IMG/VR virus record: IMGVR_UViG_3300036768_000186
Coordinates: 1 to 25,728 of that record
Reading direction: 5' to 3' (one strand)
DNA from: a virus
Length of the DNA: 25,728 nucleotides
Below, piece by piece: positions 23,747 through 25,728 of the stretch. The notes below the pieces were generated by a model. That model worked only from the letters and a program-made list of their open reading frames with translations, did not search any database and had not been told where the DNA came from. Both the position numbers and the translations under genes were made by a program. Each line of letters begins with the position of its first letter. Positions within the stretch are counted from its first letter, which is position 1.

Positions 23747-23938
23747 ATGACTTGCATCGGCTTCGCCCTTGGCTTTGCTTATCTTACCTGCACGCAGCCT
23801 GCGCCAACCGGCAAGGCCCCGTTCTGCGCGGTTGTGCGGCAGGCGGGCGGCGTGCTTAGGCCTTCGCGAAAGGATACGACTGAGTCGGCGCGGTACATGA
23901 ATCGGCTGCGGGCTGCGTTTGAAAGAGAATGCCAATGA
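23747..23938 (+). CDS. Small hypothetical lysis-region protein
   Basis: This 63-residue protein begins with a short hydrophobic stretch (CIGFALGFAYLTC) and has cysteines at the start, middle (APFCAVV) and end (FEREC). The C-terminal part, SRKDTTESARYMNRLRAAFE, resembles a motif in small phage proteins placed among lysis genes. The N-terminus is not a canonical lipobox, so I do not call it an outer spanin. AAGAGGACG lies upstream at a fairly long distance; it would also serve an ATG at 23740 in another frame that gives only 38 codons. The stop overlaps the next start. Confidence 0.55.
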   Translation: MTCIGFALGFAYLTCTQPAPTGKAPFCAVVRQAGGVLRPSRKDTTESARYMNRLRAAFERECQ

Positions 23939-24183
23939 ACATCGACTGGACGGTTAATCTCAGTCATGTGCTAACTGTCATTGGCCTTGCCGTAGGCGCT
24001 TTGGCGATCATCTACACGATGCGTGCTGACGTGCGGCATATCGAGAAAGACCTGAAAGACATTCGAGAAGAGCTGAAATCGATGGCTGGAATTCTTGTCC
24101 AGATCGCTGAGCAGCGGGTGTTGATTAACTCTCTCGAACGTCGAGTTACAATGCTTGAAGAAGAAATACATGGGAATGATTAA
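23935..24183 (+). CDS. Single-span membrane protein with coiled coil, possible inner spanin
   Basis: This 82-residue protein has one transmembrane helix near the N-terminus (VLTVIGLAVGALAIIYTM) and then an uninterrupted charged coiled coil (DVRHIEKDLKDIREELKSMA and LERRVTMLEEEIHG). That topology fits an inner spanin or a holin-associated protein. The ATG at 23935 overlaps the previous stop (ATGA) and is preferred; an in-frame ATG at 23929 adds two residues. It is the last gene of the plus-strand module, and its TAA (24181-24183) overlaps the stop of the convergent ATPase gene. No partner lipoprotein was found, so spanin function is unproven. Confidence 0.7.
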   Translation: MNIDWTVNLSHVLTVIGLAVGALAIIYTMRADVRHIEKDLKDIREELKSMAGILVQIAEQRVLINSLERRVTMLEEEIHGND

Positions 24184-25418
24184 TCCTCGATAGGATCGAC
24201 CTGCGCTTTGTATTGGCGCAGGCCGGTTCCCTTTGAAATGCCAATGCATTTGATCTTCCCGCTCCGCTCCATGATTTCGAGAACCCGAAGCACTGAATGC
24301 GCTGGCACTCGCTCGCGCAGGAAGTTAATGATGCGGGTCTCTGACACACCTTTAACCCCGGCAGTCAGCATGAAATGATAAGCCTCGTCCATGGCTTGGC
24401 TGTCTCCGACGCCGCCGACGGCTTTGAAGATGTCTGGCATCAGAGCTTCGACTTCGACAAGCCAGCCCAAAGCCCGGTTGAAATCGTCCTTTGTGAGGAC
24501 AAACGCGTTGGTTTTATCAATAGACGAGATCATGCTTAGCTTGTACAGCTGTTCCTTCCTTCGCGCGTTGTAATGAAGGAGCTTCGGGTGTGTTGGCGTT
24601 GGCGGCTCGCCGAGGCTTCGCCAGTGAAGGACGGCTTTTTTGTATTCCTCTGTGACGGTGAAACCGCCGACAAGGCTGTTGATCAAGCGCAGGTCGTGGA
24701 TTAGATCCGGGTCGATTGCGCTCCGCACTGTCGCGAAGTCATCTCCGACGATCCTTTCATCGGAGAAAACGAGGATAACGCGTGACATGAAACCTTGTCC
24801 CCAAGCGCCCTCCGGGAGAAGCTCGATTAGGTTCGATGGCGTGCTGCCACAGAGCACGGATAGCTGTGGGGATTTGATTTTGATCCTTATCTCGCCCCCG
24901 CGGCGTTCATGGCCGTAGGTATACGGATAGTAAAACGCGCTAAGCCCGTCGCTCATTTCTTTATCGTATTTATGCATGAACGTGCCGAGCTCATCGGCCG
25001 CGATTAGCATGGAGTTATACTCAATCGGCGGCTCAGGCAGGCGGACAATGGTGCGCTTTGCCTTGACAAGGGCGTCGGTTAAGGAAGCCCATGTCAACGA
25101 AGTCGGCGCTAGGTGGAAGTCTTCGATCTCGAACAGATACTTACGCGCTTCGTTTATCGTGCGGGATTTACCTGTACCGGGGTGGCCGATCAGGAATACA
25201 TACATGTTCGCGTAGAGCGGTGAGGAGGTTTGAAGCCAGACTTTCTGCTCCATCACCGCGCCGAGCGTTGCGATCGCGGTCCACTTACGAAAAAGCTCGG
25301 GCGCTTCGAGACTTTCTGTTGAAGCTATGAAGCGGTCTATCCAAGATGCCAACCTCCGGGCTCCGCTTCCGTTTGTCGCCGGGTTTGTAGTCTTTGAGCC
25401 CATCTGGATTTTGCTCAT
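24180..25418 (-). CDS. P-loop ATPase, DUF3987-like, probable replication protein
   Basis: This 412-residue protein has a Walker A motif GHPGTGKS (residues 78-85) and a likely Walker B, SMLIAADELGTF (Asp142, Glu143). Before it lies FRKWTAIATLGAVMEQKVWL, typical of DUF3987-like phage and plasmid ATPases related to helicase loaders or primase-helicases. PQLSVLCGSTPSNLIELLPE fits a sensor region. The last 65 residues look like a winged helix (VSETRIINFLRERVPAHSVL). It lies just downstream of DNA polymerase on the same strand. GAGGAG six bases before the ATG fixes the start at 25418, so the gene overlaps the polymerase end by 134 bases. It probably acts in phage DNA replication; helicase activity is not shown. 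Confidence 0.78.
   Translation of the reverse strand: MSKIQMGSKTTNPATNGSGARRLASWIDRFIASTESLEAPELFRKWTAIATLGAVMEQKVWLQTSSPLYANMYVFLIGHPGTGKSRTINEARKYLFEIEDFHLAPTSLTWASLTDALVKAKRTIVRLPEPPIEYNSMLIAADELGTFMHKYDKEMSDGLSAFYYPYTYGHERRGGEIRIKIKSPQLSVLCGSTPSNLIELLPEGAWGQGFMSRVILVFSDERIVGDDFATVRSAIDPDLIHDLRLINSLVGGFTVTEEYKKAVLHWRSLGEPPTPTHPKLLHYNARRKEQLYKLSMISSIDKTNAFVLTKDDFNRALGWLVEVEALMPDIFKAVGGVGDSQAMDEAYHFMLTAGVKGVSETRIINFLRERVPAHSVLRVLEIMERSGKIKCIGISKGTGLRQYKAQVDPIED
24200..24222. terminator. Weak terminator-like hairpin at the convergence point
   Basis: Arms CCTGCGC (24200-24206) and GCGCAGG (24216-24222) form a perfect 7-bp stem with a nine-base loop, 17 bases after the last plus-strand stop codon and inside the 3' end of the ATPase gene. 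No good T-run follows on either strand. It may help end late transcription, but evidence is weak. Confidence 0.25.
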
Positions 25419-25728
25419 TCCAGTCTCCTCGGTTCCAACCTACTTTTGCATCGAACGGGATAAGAAGCTCCCGGCTGTGGTTGAGTGCAATTGGGACTTC
25501 GAGAAGTTTCTGGATTTTCGGAATAAGCTCATCTTCCTGTTCCTCAGGGTATTGAACCACCAACGCGTCATGATCTTGGAGAAGGACCTGCACGGGCAAG
25601 TCGCTGCGCCAGATGTTAAGGAGCGCGCTGTTGATGATGAAGGCTTCGGTGTTCTGTGGGTCATACGCCGCTGCGTCGCGCCATGTTTTTTCGTCGGTTC
25701 GGCGACCCCAAAAGAAGCGGCGAGCCCC
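25285..25728 (-). CDS. DNA polymerase I family (family A), C-terminal part
   Basis: The frame is open from the right edge to a stop at 25285 and encodes 147 residues of a polymerase C-terminus. Visible marks are RRFFWGRRTD, AAYDPQNTEAFIINSALLNI and QVLLQDHDALVVQYPEE, the last being motif C with the catalytic His-Asp pair. GWNRGDWNEQNPDGLKDY near the end is also typical. The start and the other motifs lie outside the window. The last 25 or so residues after GDKRKR are low-complexity and basic, and lie in the overlap with the ATPase gene. It is the replicative polymerase of the phage, and lies upstream of the ATPase on the same strand. Confidence 0.88.
   Translation of the reverse strand, partial: GARRFFWGRRTDEKTWRDAAAYDPQNTEAFIINSALLNIWRSDLPVQVLLQDHDALVVQYPEEQEDELIPKIQKLLEVPIALNHSRELLIPFDAKVGWNRGDWNEQNPDGLKDYKPGDKRKRSPEVGILDRPLHSFNRKSRSARAFS
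25425..25430 (-). promoter_or_regulatory. Ribosome binding site of the ATPase gene
   Basis: GAGGAG on the minus strand, with a six-base spacer to the ATG at 25418, is a near-ideal site. It decides the start of the ATPase gene and shows that the 134-base overlap with the polymerase gene is real. Confidence 0.7.

Noticed and set aside
23740-23856. A 38-codon frame starting at the ATG at 23740, with a Cys after LHAA, considered as an embedded outer spanin
   Set aside because: The residues before the Cys do not form a proper lipobox, and there is no hydrophobic leader long enough.

Overview
The window is a gene-dense segment of a tailed, podovirus-type bacteriophage genome. It contains no host genes, tRNA, rRNA, CRISPR array or insertion sequence. 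Several features point to a Gram-negative host: a short-tail plan with tail-tube and ejection proteins in T7 gene order, a lysis cassette with a peptidoglycan peptidase and small membrane proteins, and products with Sec-type signal peptides. An alphaproteobacterial host is possible but not shown. Genes overlap or abut almost throughout. The largest internal gap is about 49 bases (3234-3282), so no stretch over 300 bases lacks a gene.

Layout. 1-139 is the likely tail of an upstream gene. 143-1756 holds the major capsid protein and a Bbp16-like capsid cement protein, the pair known from Bordetella phage BPP-1. 1767-4080 holds small accessory structural proteins, one with a clear signal peptide, and a zinc-ribbon protein. 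4090-7582 is the host-recognition block: a short tail-associated protein, a 770-residue fibre or spike with LamG-like and SPRY-like regions, and a fibre-assembly-like protein. 7588-8569 holds a protein made of five tandem repeats and two tiny proteins. 8573-12507 encodes tail tubular proteins A and B, both enlarged by inserted beta-rich repeats. 12504-21813 encodes proteins equivalent in order to T7 gp13, gp14, gp15 and gp16. The gp15-like protein carries an M15 peptidase domain. The 2080-residue gp16-like protein carries an HExxH metallopeptidase motif. 21815-24183 is a lysis cassette: an exported cysteine-rich M15-like peptidase, an exported cysteine-rich small protein, an M15 endolysin, a small alpha/beta-hydrolase, a holin-like protein and three more small, partly membrane-associated proteins.

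From 24180 to the right edge the genes lie on the minus strand: a P-loop ATPase and the C-terminus of a family A DNA polymerase. This is the replication module, and it converges on the late module at a shared TTAA.

How it works together. The plus strand reads as one late transcript: capsid and decoration, adsorption apparatus, tail tube, ejection proteins that cross the envelope at infection, then lysis. The most interesting signals are three separate M15-type peptidase domains in one phage, the exported cysteine-rich gene pair beside a serine hydrolase in the lysis cassette, the exported head-operon protein, the unexplained WEPP/FDQP repeat protein, and several strong hairpins, including a perfect 13-bp stem inside a lysis gene. 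All family names come from recognising motifs by eye; no database search was run.
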